Shown here in pieces: positions 26,033 to 35,749 of a DNA stretch of 49,549 nucleotides (position 1 is the first letter of the stretch; each line of letters opens with the position of its first letter). Location of the stretch: assembly GCA_003136635.1 (NCBI GenBank), contig PLFD01000020.1, forward strand, positions 1 through 49,549. Reading direction: 5' to 3'. Under the pieces are notes generated by a model, which had not been told where the DNA came from, searched no databases, and worked only from the letters and a program-made list of their open reading frames with translations. The stretch comes from a candidate division FCPU426 bacterium. GTDB lineage: Bacteria; Oederibacteriota; Muellerivitia; Muellerivitales; Muellerivitaceae. A program made the position numbers and the translations under genes.

Positions 26033-27064
26033 ATGGCGACTAAAAAAAGAATTCCGGTTAAAAATAAAAATAAATCAGAAAAAGTTATTTTGACTCATGA
26101 AAACGATATTTCTAAGAAAACAAGTAATACAAATAAATTGATTGCACGGATTTTAGTTACGGTTGTTGTTTTTGCTTGTATTTGGGAAGTTTTTCAAATG
26201 ATGGGGAACCAAGAGGTTCCCCAACTAAAAACAAGTTTAATTTTAAAAATTGATTCCAGCACGAAGGGAGCGGGTCCGTTTGTTGCTTGGGGAACAGCCG
26301 AAGTAGGGCGGGATAAAATTATTGTTGCCGACAACAAGAATAATCGATTGCTTCTTTTTAACCGGAAAGGCGATTTCCTTAAAAGCTGGGGAAGTTTTGC
26401 GGTCGACAAATATAAAACCGGGAAATTTAGTGAACCTTCAGGCATAACCTCGGATGATCGCGGAAACGCATATGTTGTAGATTCTTGGAATGGTTCAATT
26501 GAAGGCTTTAATGAAAATGGCGATCAAATTTCACGGTTTAATTTAAGTGATAAAGGTTTTTATGGTCCCAGAGGCATTGGTTTTGATGGAACTAATTTTG
26601 TGATAGCTGATACTGGAAGCCACCGAATTGTTATAGTGGATCCTAAAGGGGTCATTACCAAGATTTGGGGAAGTTCAGGCACAGGTGACGGTCATTTCAA
26701 TAACCCGATTGCTGTAACCAGCGACAAAAAAGGGGATTACTTTGTTGCTGATATGGGAAACAATCGAATTCAGATTTTAGATGCGGATGGAAAGAAAATT
26801 AAGTATATAAAATTTAAAGATATGGTTACCGCTGTAGCAGTTGATAAAGAAGGTCACATTTATGTAGGCACTGATTCAAACAAAGGTGAAGTTGAGGTTT
26901 TTAATTCCAATGGTAATGCTTTGGGTACGCTAGTGGATATGGCCGGATCGGGAGATGCATTTAGGCATATTAAATTTATAACGGTCACATCGGACGATTT
27001 ACTATTGATGACTTATGATGACGCAGTCTGTTTATATCAGATTCCATCTTTTAGTCAGAAGTGA
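26033..27064 (+). CDS. Membrane-anchored NHL-repeat beta-propeller protein
   Basis: The protein has 343 residues from ATG 26033 (GGAGG 5 nt upstream). A basic cytoplasmic N-terminus is followed by one transmembrane helix at about 38-56 and an extracytoplasmic propeller. At least five NHL-type repeats are visible, for example FSEPSGITSDDRGNAYVVDS, GPRGIGFDGTNFVIADTGSH and FNNPIAVTSDKKGDYFVAD. NHL propellers bind ligands or proteins and sometimes have lyase activity, but no catalytic set is evident. It lies between the GtrA fusion and the GT39 enzyme and may organise or sense the glycan machinery. Confidence 0.88.
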   Translation: MATKKRIPVKNKNKSEKVILTHENDISKKTSNTNKLIARILVTVVVFACIWEVFQMMGNQEVPQLKTSLILKIDSSTKGAGPFVAWGTAEVGRDKIIVADNKNNRLLLFNRKGDFLKSWGSFAVDKYKTGKFSEPSGITSDDRGNAYVVDSWNGSIEGFNENGDQISRFNLSDKGFYGPRGIGFDGTNFVIADTGSHRIVIVDPKGVITKIWGSSGTGDGHFNNPIAVTSDKKGDYFVADMGNNRIQILDADGKKIKYIKFKDMVTAVAVDKEGHIYVGTDSNKGEVEVFNSNGNALGTLVDMAGSGDAFRHIKFITVTSDDLLLMTYDDAVCLYQIPSFSQK

Positions 27065-27434
27065 TGGGAAATTAAAATCAGTAATAAATGGATTTGAAAA
27101 AGGTTTATAAAATAGTGCTCAAAAATCTTTCTGATTTTTAAAACAAATGATGAAATTTTCTTGGCTATGGAAAACCATTGGCATCTAAAAAAGTCATTCG
27201 GAAGCTTGAATCGAAGTAATTCGAACCGCACTGAACGCTCCTGCGAAATAATTTAATAGTTCGTTTATTTTTTAACGAGTAATTACCAGTCGAAATTTTA
27301 AATTCTTTGCTCCTTTCGGTTTGGATAATTTTTGAAATTGAATTATAAGATTTATCTTTATTAGCTGTGTTTAACTAAACTTTAAAATGGCTTTGGTGAC
27401 ATTGTCTTTGGATCAATTTTGACAAAGAAGCGTT
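27065..27434. other. AT-rich intergenic stretch without recognised gene
   Basis: These 370 bases contain no convincing open frame. There are weak AT-only inverted repeats, such as AAAAATC/GATTTTT near 27121-27140 and TCGAA/TTCGA at 27211-27224, and TTGTC/GACAA flanks 14 nt just before the GT39 start. No promoter is convincing. It could be the end of one transcript plus the start of another, or decayed sequence. Confidence 0.5.
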
Positions 27435-30254
27435 ATGGTTAAGCGGAAGCTACATTTAAAATTAATTCCCCCTACGTTGCAAGTTAGAAATAATATTTTT
27501 TTAAATATATCTTTTTTTCTATCAATCGTTTTGTTTGTGGCAGGCCAAGTTGTATTTTTTTATTTCAAGTCGATTATTGGGATTGTTTTATCAGTTTTTG
27601 GCGCCACACTAAGCACTTTTATTTATTTTAAAGGTCGAGATATTTCATTGCCTAATTTGACTAGTGGTAATGTTGCTATGAAATTCGTTAAAAAGTCAGC
27701 TAAAAATTCAAAAACTATTAAAAAACCAATAGTTTTTGAATTTTCCGCAAACCTAGACGAATTTAAACCCGTATTTTTGATTTCAGCTGTTGGTTTTATT
27801 TTGTCGTTTGTTTTAGCGGGTATTGGTCAGTCTTATCTACGCCAAGATTGGGAGGGGTCTTCTTTAGTTCCGGGTTGTTGGTATTTTTTCTTTGCGGCAA
27901 TCTTGTTTGTAGTAAGTTTTTGGCCTTGGTTTAGAGAGAGACTTAAAGGCGTGCCTCTTTCTTTAAAAACCGAAATGATTATTTTGGTTTCAATACTGAC
28001 TTTAGCCCTATTTTTAAGGGTTTATCACATTACATCGATGCCTCAAGGATTATTTACAGATCAAGGGTTTGTAGGTTATTCCGCGCTTAGAATTATTCAT
28101 GAGGGATGGCGACCTTTTTATATACCTGAAATATATTTAATGGCGTACAGCTTTACCATTTATCAATTGGCCTTCTGGTTTAAAGTTTTTGGCGAAAGTG
28201 AGACTAGTTTAAAAATTTTCTATGTATTTCTTTCTATGGTGGGTTTGCCATTGATTTATTGGACATTCCGACAGTTGGCGGGTGTAAGGGTGGCGCTTTT
28301 AACTTTATTTATTTTGGCGATCATGCGCTGGCATATTATTTTTAGTCGAAATGCTTTCCCAACAATTCAAGTTCCCCTTTATGTATTTGGAACATTGGCA
28401 TTTTTGATTTATGGAATTAATAATGGTAAAAAATGGGCTTTTTTTATAGCGGGACTTTTTTTCTCATTGGGGTTTTACACCTATCAAGGATTTAAAATTG
28501 CTCCATTACTTTTATTGGTTTATGCCATTTATGAAGTCTGTACAAATTGGGAAAAGATCAAAAAAAATCGGCTTAACATAACGGGGTTTTTAGTTTTATC
28601 GCTCCTGATCACATCACCGATTTTACATGACATGATTTCGACGAAAAGTTTGGGCTCTAGGGAATCTGAGCTTTCGATAATCTCGAAAATTCAGCAAGAA
28701 CACAGCATCAAACCATTTTTAGAAGTTCTTACTAAGACAGCATTGATGTTTAATCGACACGGTGATCGAATGCCACGACACAATCTTCAAGATTATCAGA
28801 TGCTGGATGATGTTTCCGCCGTGTTGTTTATCTTGGGGCTTGCTTATGGAATTGTTCATATCAAACGTCGGAAATATTTTTATGCTGTAATCGGTTTTTT
28901 TGTGACTAGTTTATTATGTATTCTTACCACAGACCCTGCTCATGCAAACCGTCTATTAGCTTTAACACCTTTTCTTGCTTTCTTGATCGCCACACCTATT
29001 GTAGTGGTTTGGGGCTGGTTATTGAGGTTTTGGGGTTCTAAAGTTGAATGGCTTTTTATCCTATTTTTAACTCCGTTTTTATGGGTAATGGTTTCCGAAA
29101 ATTTTGATATTTATTTTAATAAACAGGCGAATAGTGACACTAGTTGGTGGGAGTACGATGCACGTGAAACTAATGTTGGGAGGAAAATAAATCAATACGG
29201 AGATACTTATGAATATTATCTCTCGCCGGATTTAACTAGTGAGCAAACAATTTCTTTTTTAGGCTACAAGCAATTGAGTCATATTCACAATATGGCTTTT
29301 CCAGAAGCTCTTGTTTCTCATTTGTCTGATTCTTCAAGAGGTATTTATTTTGCTATAGATGGGGATCGACCTGAGATTGTGGAAATGTTGAAATCTTTAT
29401 ATCCTGAAGCCATTGATGAGCCGCTATTAGATCTTAAGGAGAATAAAGCTTTATATTTTTTAGAAATTTCGCCGGATCAGCTTAAAAAAGTTCTGGGATT
29501 AAAAGCTGTTTTTGATCGACCTGTAAATGGCGTTCAAGCAATGCAAATTAACAATTTTCCAGATGGGTTACCAGTGGGACCTTATCGAGTTACGTTGACC
29601 GGTAATCTTTTTGTGGATCAAACCGAGGATTATCGATGGAGTTTTAGCGGAACGGTTCACCCCCGACTTTGGATTGGTCACCGACTTATTTCCTCCGCGA
29701 TTTATCAACATTTAGATAAAGGATATCATCCTATCCAAATCCAATTGACAGCCAAAACTAGTGAAATCCCAATTCTTACTATCAAAGAACAAACACATTC
29801 TTACTTGCCGGTTGTTTTAAAAGCTGGTTCTTTTAACAGCTTTCCTGCGCCCAGAGGTTTGAAAGGCAGCTATTATGGTAACTCGTTATGGGATAAGGGA
29901 AAACCTTCGGAAGTTCAATGGGATCCATTAATTGATTTTGGTGATGGAAAAGAAATGCCCATTACCCCCGTTTATTCAATTCATTGGAATGGGAAATTTT
30001 TTGCTGATCAAACGGGTAAGTATCAAATATTCATTCAAACCGGCTCTATCGCGGGACTGAAAATAGACGGGAAATCTTGGTTTGAACTAGGGAAGTCATT
30101 GCAGGGAAAGGGTTATTTAAAAGCAGGAGTTCACGCTATTGATGTTTATTGTGTCAACACTAATAGGCAATTTCTTCCGTTAACACTTTCTTGGGTTAAA
30201 CCGGATGGTTATACTGAGGTAATTCCTAATTCAGTTTTTGGTGAAATTCCGTAA
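27435..30254 (+). CDS. GT39-type membrane glycosyltransferase with C-terminal PA14-like domains
   Basis: The 939-residue protein has two N-terminal helices, then about ten further membrane helices to residue 560. The first extracytoplasmic loop holds the acidic active-site candidate D209 in MPQGLFTDQGFVGY, as in polyprenyl-phosphate-dependent GT-C enzymes (PMT/ArnT). After the membrane part, residues about 700-790 (FPDGLPVGPYRVTLTGNLFV) look like a degenerate PA14 domain. Residues 808-935 form a clear PA14 domain (GLKGSYYG, FADQTGKYQIFIQT, IDGKSWFELG, LTLSWVKPDG). PA14 binds carbohydrate in other proteins. It would transfer a sugar from the DPM1-like product to an exported acceptor. Confidence 0.86.
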   Translation: MVKRKLHLKLIPPTLQVRNNIFLNISFFLSIVLFVAGQVVFFYFKSIIGIVLSVFGATLSTFIYFKGRDISLPNLTSGNVAMKFVKKSAKNSKTIKKPIVFEFSANLDEFKPVFLISAVGFILSFVLAGIGQSYLRQDWEGSSLVPGCWYFFFAAILFVVSFWPWFRERLKGVPLSLKTEMIILVSILTLALFLRVYHITSMPQGLFTDQGFVGYSALRIIHEGWRPFYIPEIYLMAYSFTIYQLAFWFKVFGESETSLKIFYVFLSMVGLPLIYWTFRQLAGVRVALLTLFILAIMRWHIIFSRNAFPTIQVPLYVFGTLAFLIYGINNGKKWAFFIAGLFFSLGFYTYQGFKIAPLLLLVYAIYEVCTNWEKIKKNRLNITGFLVLSLLITSPILHDMISTKSLGSRESELSIISKIQQEHSIKPFLEVLTKTALMFNRHGDRMPRHNLQDYQMLDDVSAVLFILGLAYGIVHIKRRKYFYAVIGFFVTSLLCILTTDPAHANRLLALTPFLAFLIATPIVVVWGWLLRFWGSKVEWLFILFLTPFLWVMVSENFDIYFNKQANSDTSWWEYDARETNVGRKINQYGDTYEYYLSPDLTSEQTISFLGYKQLSHIHNMAFPEALVSHLSDSSRGIYFAIDGDRPEIVEMLKSLYPEAIDEPLLDLKENKALYFLEISPDQLKKVLGLKAVFDRPVNGVQAMQINNFPDGLPVGPYRVTLTGNLFVDQTEDYRWSFSGTVHPRLWIGHRLISSAIYQHLDKGYHPIQIQLTAKTSEIPILTIKEQTHSYLPVVLKAGSFNSFPAPRGLKGSYYGNSLWDKGKPSEVQWDPLIDFGDGKEMPITPVYSIHWNGKFFADQTGKYQIFIQTGSIAGLKIDGKSWFELGKSLQGKGYLKAGVHAIDVYCVNTNRQFLPLTLSWVKPDGYTEVIPNSVFGEIP

Positions 30255-30374
30255 GTAATCTTTTAAATTGATTTATAAAGCTAAACTCGTGGCATACTTC
30301 AAAAAAGAAAAAGTAATATATTCTTTCTTTCAGACGTGATTTTAAGTTTTAATCAATATAACTTAAAGAAACTA

Positions 30375-30402
30375 TTGAGAGACGGTATGAAGTGTGTAAA
30401 AT
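30375..30402 (+). promoter_or_regulatory. Promoter of the sugar permease pair
   Basis: TTGAGA (30375-30380) and TAAAAT (30397-30402) are separated by 16 nt, with a predicted start near 30409. GAGGGG at 30435-30440 serves the first permease. An inverted pair GACGCC/GGCGTC (30404-30409 and 30442-30447) brackets the SD, but most of its left arm would lie upstream of the transcript start. Confidence 0.55.
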
Positions 30403-30449
30403 AGACGCCTTGTGTTTAATTCAATTTCTTATTTGAGGGGTGGCGTCGT

Positions 30450-31361
30450 ATGACTTCTGGTGAACGCAAAGAGGCTTTCAGCGCTTACCTTTTTATTCTT
30501 CCCTTTATTTTAAGTATGATTTTCATTGTGGGCGGTCCAATTATCGCCGCTTTAGTTCTTTCTTTCTGTAAATGGGATATTTTCACTCCGGCCCAATTTG
30601 TGGGTCTGGATAACTATGAGAAAATATTTTTAGATGATCCGCGGTTTTGGCATGCGCTTTGGAATACGGCTTACTATACGGCTCTTTCTGTCCCCATTGG
30701 AATGGTGCTCTCTATTGCGGTGGCAATTTTGATGAATCAAAAAGTGAAGGGTATAACCATCTATCGGACTCTTTTTTATCTTCCTTCGGTTATCGGATCG
30801 AGTGTAGCGGTGGCTGTTTTATGGAAATGGATTTTTAACTCTGATTCGGGCTTGATGAATTACCTTATTTCCTTTACGACGGGAATTCCAATTTCTGAAT
30901 GTCCGAAATGGCTTGCTAGTGAAGTTTGGAGTAAGCCCGCTCTTGTCATTGTCAGTCTGTGGGGCGTGGGAGGTGGAATGATCATATATCTCGCCGGATT
31001 ACAGGGGATACCAACGGCGCTTTATGAAGCCTCTGAAATCGATGGCGCTAATCGCTGGCAGCAGTTTTGGACAGTAACTATGCCAGGACTTTCTCCGGTA
31101 ATCTTTTTTCAATTGATTATTAGTATTGTTAATTCTTTTCAGGTATTTAATCAGATTTATATTATGACGGACGGCTTAGGTGGACCCGCAGATTCAACTT
31201 TGATGATGGTCATTTATATTTATCAAAAGGCGTTTAAGTATTACCAAATGGGTTATGCTTCGGCGCTGGCTTTGATCTTATTTGTCATTATTTTGGCGGT
31301 CACATGGCTTCAACAAAAATACTCTAAATGGGTTTATTATGAAGGTGAATTAAGGAAATGA
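30450..31361 (+). CDS. Sugar ABC transporter permease, MalF/UgpA type
   Basis: The 303-residue protein has six membrane helices and the EAA loop that contacts the ATPase (YEASEIDGANRWQQFWTVTMPGL). N-terminal LFILPFILSMIFIVGGPI and TLFYLPSVIGSSVAVAVLWKW are typical of carbohydrate-type (CUT1) permeases. With the next gene it forms a heterodimeric channel for an oligosaccharide or polyol-type sugar. No substrate-binding protein or ATPase gene lies next to it. Confidence 0.93.
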   Translation: MTSGERKEAFSAYLFILPFILSMIFIVGGPIIAALVLSFCKWDIFTPAQFVGLDNYEKIFLDDPRFWHALWNTAYYTALSVPIGMVLSIAVAILMNQKVKGITIYRTLFYLPSVIGSSVAVAVLWKWIFNSDSGLMNYLISFTTGIPISECPKWLASEVWSKPALVIVSLWGVGGGMIIYLAGLQGIPTALYEASEIDGANRWQQFWTVTMPGLSPVIFFQLIISIVNSFQVFNQIYIMTDGLGGPADSTLMMVIYIYQKAFKYYQMGYASALALILFVIILAVTWLQQKYSKWVYYEGELRK

Positions 31362-31367
31362 TAAATC

Positions 31368-32315
31368 ATGAATGAAACAACCTTAAAAAACGCCAATGGT
31401 TTTTGGGCAAGTAAAAAACGATCTGAAAGAATTACCAACATTGTTGTGACCGTGTTGTTGGTATTGGGTGGAGTTTCTATGATGTTGCCTATGATTTGGA
31501 TGCTTTCGACTTCATTTAAAGCTTTAAATGATATTTTTGCTGTTCCTCCAATTTGGATACCTAATCCTCTTCATTTTGAAAATTATCCAAACGCTTGGAA
31601 TATTGTAGATCCACAAACAGGAAGGGTCATGTTTGGGGACGACAGTTGGAATTTTTTTGGATTCACCATCCAAGGCGTTAATTTCACAACTTATTTGGTT
31701 AATACTCTGTTTATTTCAATTTTGGCCTGTGTTGGCGCGACATTTTCTTCCGCACTGGTTGCTTTCGCTTTTGCTCGCCTTCGTTTTCCGGGAAGAGAAT
31801 TTTTGTGGTACATCTGTTTAGCCACAATGATGGTACCGGCTCAGGTCACTATGATTCCTCAATTTGTATTTTTTAAGACTTTGGGATGGTATGACACTTT
31901 CTGGCCTTTGATTGTCCCGGCGTGGTTGGGCGGCGGTGCTTTTAACATATTTTTAATGCGTCAATTTTTCATGACCATTCCTTATGAAATGGATGAAGCG
32001 GCTAAAATTGATGGATGCAGTAACTTTGGGGTTTTTTGGCGGATTTTGTTGCCGCTTTGTAAACCGGCTTTGACAACCGTGACGGTTTTTGCTTTTGTTT
32101 ACAATTGGAATGATTTTTTAAATCCGCTTATTTATTTGGATTCAAACAATAAGAAAACGCTGGCTCTAGGCTTAACCAATTTCGTTTCTCTTTATGGACA
32201 AGATTACCATCTCTTGATGGCGGCTTCCTTGATTATTACTATACCCATTGCATTAATGTTTTTAGTCGGGCAAAGATATTTCATTCAAGGTATTGCCACA
32301 ACTGGTTTGAAATAA
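31368..32315 (+). CDS. Sugar ABC transporter permease, MalG/UgpE type
   Basis: The 315-residue protein has six membrane helices. It has the second-permease signature LPMIWMLSTSFKALNDIF, an extracytoplasmic insertion at about 75-105, ALVAFAFARLRFPGRE and the EAA loop EMDEAAKIDGCSNFGVFWRI. It follows the MalF-type gene by 6 nt and is its partner subunit. A terminator lies 54 nt beyond the stop, so the transcript appears to hold only the two permeases; the ATPase could be a shared MsmK-like protein encoded elsewhere. Confidence 0.93.
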   Translation: MNETTLKNANGFWASKKRSERITNIVVTVLLVLGGVSMMLPMIWMLSTSFKALNDIFAVPPIWIPNPLHFENYPNAWNIVDPQTGRVMFGDDSWNFFGFTIQGVNFTTYLVNTLFISILACVGATFSSALVAFAFARLRFPGREFLWYICLATMMVPAQVTMIPQFVFFKTLGWYDTFWPLIVPAWLGGGAFNIFLMRQFFMTIPYEMDEAAKIDGCSNFGVFWRILLPLCKPALTTVTVFAFVYNWNDFLNPLIYLDSNNKKTLALGLTNFVSLYGQDYHLLMAASLIITIPIALMFLVGQRYFIQGIATTGLK

Positions 32316-32369
32316 TTCTCCGAAAATTGAAATGCTTCGCCTTCAAGCCGGAGCGCTGAGTTTATTTCC

Positions 32370-32388
32370 CTGCCTTTGGGCAGTTTTT
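32370..32388 (+). terminator. Terminator after the permease pair
   Basis: CTGCC (32370-32374) pairs with GGCAG (32379-32383) around a TTTG loop, followed by TTTTT at 32384-32388. It is short but well formed and correctly placed to end the permease transcript. Confidence 0.6.
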
Positions 32389-32480
32389 ACAGAGTTTTAA
32401 ATGTGCTGACTTTTAGTTGTGCTTTTGGTTTCTTATACCTTTCTTCACCTACCTTTTTGTTTTCCAAAAGATTGATAGAG

Positions 32481-32516
32481 AGTCGCGGAGTTTTATTCTT
32501 CGCGGCTTAATTTTTT
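32481..32516 (+). promoter_or_regulatory. Terminator-like hairpin (attenuator candidate) before metK
   Basis: Arms 32481-32490 (AGTCGCGGAG) and 32498-32507 (CTTCGCGGCT) pair over 10 bp with G-T wobbles around a 7-nt loop, followed by TAATTTTTT. The metK SD AAGGAG (32518-32523) starts right after the T-tract and the ATG is at 32532. No promoter fits in between, so metK RNA must cross this structure. That suggests attenuation rather than simple termination of an upstream gene. No known SAM-riboswitch consensus was recognised upstream. Confidence 0.6.
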
Positions 32517-32531
32517 AAAGGAGATATTGGA

Positions 32532-33701
32532 ATGACGAGCTCACTTTCCCCGCTGGGCAAAGAGAAGTTTTTTTTCACATCCGAATCTGTGACGGAAGGA
32601 CATCCGGACAAAGTTGCCGATTTTGTATCGGACAGCATCTTGGATGCCTGCTTAGAACAAGATCCCATGAGCCGAGTAGCTTGCGAGACCCTACTCACCT
32701 GCAACTGGGTGGTTGTAGCTGGCGAAATTACTACTAAAGCCAATGTTAATTGGCCCGAAGTTATTCGGGAAGCTATTCGTAAAATTGGTTATATCGACGC
32801 TAAGGCTGGTTTGGACGCGGATACTGCTGGCGTTACAGTCGCTATCAACCGTCAATCCCCTGATATTGCCATGGGTGTGGACACGGGTGGCGCCGGAGAC
32901 CAAGGTATGATGTTCGGCTTCGCTAATCGTGAAACCCCAGAACTGATGCCGCTTCCCATTATGTTGGCCCACCGTTTGGTCGAAAAATTAAGTCAAGTTC
33001 GCAAGTCTCGAAAATTAAGCTACTTACGTCCTGATGGTAAGAGCCAGGTTTCAGTTGAATATATCGGCGGCAAACCGGTTCGCGTAGACGCAGTGGTTCT
33101 TTCCACTCAACATGCTCCCATTAGTCAAAAAAAATTAAAGCAGGATATTATTCGCCACGTAATCCACCCGGTTATTCCGGCGAATATGATCGACAGCAAG
33201 ACCAAAATTTTTGTGAATCCAACCGGTCGTTTTGAAATTGGCGGACCTTTGGGCGACACAGGACTAACCGGTCGTAAGATTATCGTGGATACCTATGGAG
33301 GCTACGGGCGTCATGGTGGTGGGGCCTTTTCGGGTAAAGATCCTTCAAAGGTTGACCGTTCAGCGGCTTATGCCGCTCGTTGGGTAGCTAAAAATATTGT
33401 GGCGGCCGGACTAGCGGACCAATGTGAAGTTCAGATTTCTTACGCGATTGGCGTGGCAGAACCAACCAGTGTTTTGGTAAATACTTTCGGCACGGGCCGT
33501 TTGCCGGAAGAGCAGATTACTCAATTGGTAAGAAAGTATTTTGACCTGACGCCTAAAGGAATTATTACTTCGTTGAAACTCCGTCGTCCTATCTACAAGA
33601 AAACTGCCGCTTATGGCCACTTTGGCCGTCACGACAAAAACTTTACATGGGAAAATACGGATAAAGCCGTCTTGCTGCGTAAAGCCGCCAAGCTTCGTTA
33701 A
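32532..33701 (+). CDS. metK: S-adenosylmethionine synthetase
   Basis: The 389-residue protein is of standard bacterial length. Signature blocks are [34 protein letters not shown], the P-loop-like [19 protein letters not shown] and the C-terminal YGHFGRHD. It makes SAM from methionine and ATP, the methyl donor for the methyltransferases encoded at 22459, 24078 and 24893. It lies 64 nt before ahcY and is preceded by an attenuator-like hairpin. ATG 32532 has AAGGAG 8 nt upstream. Confidence 0.97.
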   Translation: MTSSLSPLGKEKFFFTSESVTEGHPDKVADFVSDSILDACLEQDPMSRVACETLLTCNWVVVAGEITTKANVNWPEVIREAIRKIGYIDAKAGLDADTAGVTVAINRQSPDIAMGVDTGGAGDQGMMFGFANRETPELMPLPIMLAHRLVEKLSQVRKSRKLSYLRPDGKSQVSVEYIGGKPVRVDAVVLSTQHAPISQKKLKQDIIRHVIHPVIPANMIDSKTKIFVNPTGRFEIGGPLGDTGLTGRKIIVDTYGGYGRHGGGAFSGKDPSKVDRSAAYAARWVAKNIVAAGLADQCEVQISYAIGVAEPTSVLVNTFGTGRLPEEQITQLVRKYFDLTPKGIITSLKLRRPIYKKTAAYGHFGRHDKNFTWENTDKAVLLRKAAKLR

Positions 33702-33711
33702 TTTATTTTTA

Positions 33712-33750
33712 AAAACCATCGGGCCTGAGGCTTCGGTGGTTTTATTTTTT
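33712..33750 (+). promoter_or_regulatory. Terminator-like hairpin (attenuator candidate) between metK and ahcY
   Basis: AAAACCATCG (33712-33721) pairs with CGGTGGTTTT (33734-33743) over 10 bp with one wobble, and an inner GCC-TGA-GGC extends the stem. ATTTTTT (33744-33750) follows and directly abuts the ahcY SD AGGAGG (33751-33756). Transcription of ahcY must read through it or initiate upstream of it. Confidence 0.65.
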
Positions 33751-33765
33751 AGGAGGATTTTTTAG

Positions 33766-35022
<1,257 letters not shown>

Positions 35023-35039
35023 GTCTATCGACGAAGTGC

Positions 35040-35075
35040 AAAAGCGCGATTCCGAAAGGAGTCGCGCTTTTTTTA
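35040..35075 (+). terminator. Strong rho-independent terminator after ahcY
   Basis: A 14-bp stem (35040-35053 with 35058-35071, one G-T wobble) is capped by a GAAA tetraloop and followed by a run of T. It is the textbook form and closes the metK-ahcY unit. Confidence 0.9.
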
Positions 35076-35151
35076 TATAAAGTGAAATTGGTTTCTTATT
35101 TAAACAGCTCGTATTTTCTTCAATTTTGAGAATTAATTAGAGCGTATTTGA

Positions 35152-35180
35152 TTGGGAAGTTTTGGTTTTGCCGATAAAAT
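35152..35180 (+). promoter_or_regulatory. Promoter of the 35220 gene
   Basis: TTGGGA (35152-35157) and TAAAAT (35175-35180) are separated by 17 nt. Predicted start is near 35187, about 33 nt before the ATG at 35220. Confidence 0.5.
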
Positions 35181-35219
35181 GAGTTTCCTTCAGGGTTTCA
35201 TACTATTTTCGGGGTTACT

Positions 35220-35744
35220 ATGTCTATCAACTTTAAATCGATTCCACGTTTTTCACGGCCTAAATTTTATTTTGTGGCCAAGTTTCAAGCTTTCTCATGG
35301 AAAGCACTTCCTGAAATCATTTTCAATAAAATTTTAGTTGTTGTTCTGTCCATCTTTTTTTTGGTCATCAGTTTTCTTTTTTTAGGTTATGCGTTCATTG
35401 AAATTACTACGAATACAGTGGGTGTGAACGCTCAAGTGGCCGATGTTTCCACCTTTCCCCATATGCTCGTTGGAAAACATCGGTTCGGGTATGAGAGAGT
35501 CGGCTTATTCAAAGCAACTGTCATTGAAGATAGTATTGAGTACAGGGATGTTTTTTGCCTTTATCCCGCTTGGCCGAATCATGTTGATCCCGCTGTAGAT
35601 AACTTTGTGAAGGTTTGGCCGGAGAAAAGGCCTTTCATCGCCGCTACCTCAATGCAAGGCATGGGTTGGATTGTTTCAGTTTTTTTCTTAATGGTTGGTT
35701 TGGTAATGTTTGAGTTTTTTCTGTTGGCCTGGACGATTCATTGA
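35220..35744 (+). CDS. Hypothetical two-helix membrane protein, DUF3592-like
   Basis: The 174-residue protein has transmembrane segments at about 38-62 and 147-170, with a soluble domain of about 80 residues between them on the outside. The loop contains alternating strands (VNAQVADVSTF, GLFKATVIEDSIEYRDVF), resembling the DUF3592 arrangement of two helices flanking a small beta-domain. The similarity is loose. It ends 5 nt from the convergent gene at 35750, with a weak CAATTA/TAATTG inverted repeat across the junction. Function is unknown. Confidence 0.65.
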   Translation: MSINFKSIPRFSRPKFYFVAKFQAFSWKALPEIIFNKILVVVLSIFFLVISFLFLGYAFIEITTNTVGVNAQVADVSTFPHMLVGKHRFGYERVGLFKATVIEDSIEYRDVFCLYPAWPNHVDPAVDNFVKVWPEKRPFIAATSMQGMGWIVSVFFLMVGLVMFEFFLLAWTIH

Positions 35745-35749
35745 ATCAA

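Noticed and set aside
27065..27434. Possible tRNA or small RNA gene in the gap
   Set aside because: There are short inverted repeats but no cloverleaf, no conserved T-loop context and no clear promoter-terminator pair.
32389..32480. Known SAM riboswitch before metK
   Set aside because: I looked for SAM-I, SAM-II and SAH-type conserved blocks and found none; only the terminator-like hairpin is supported.
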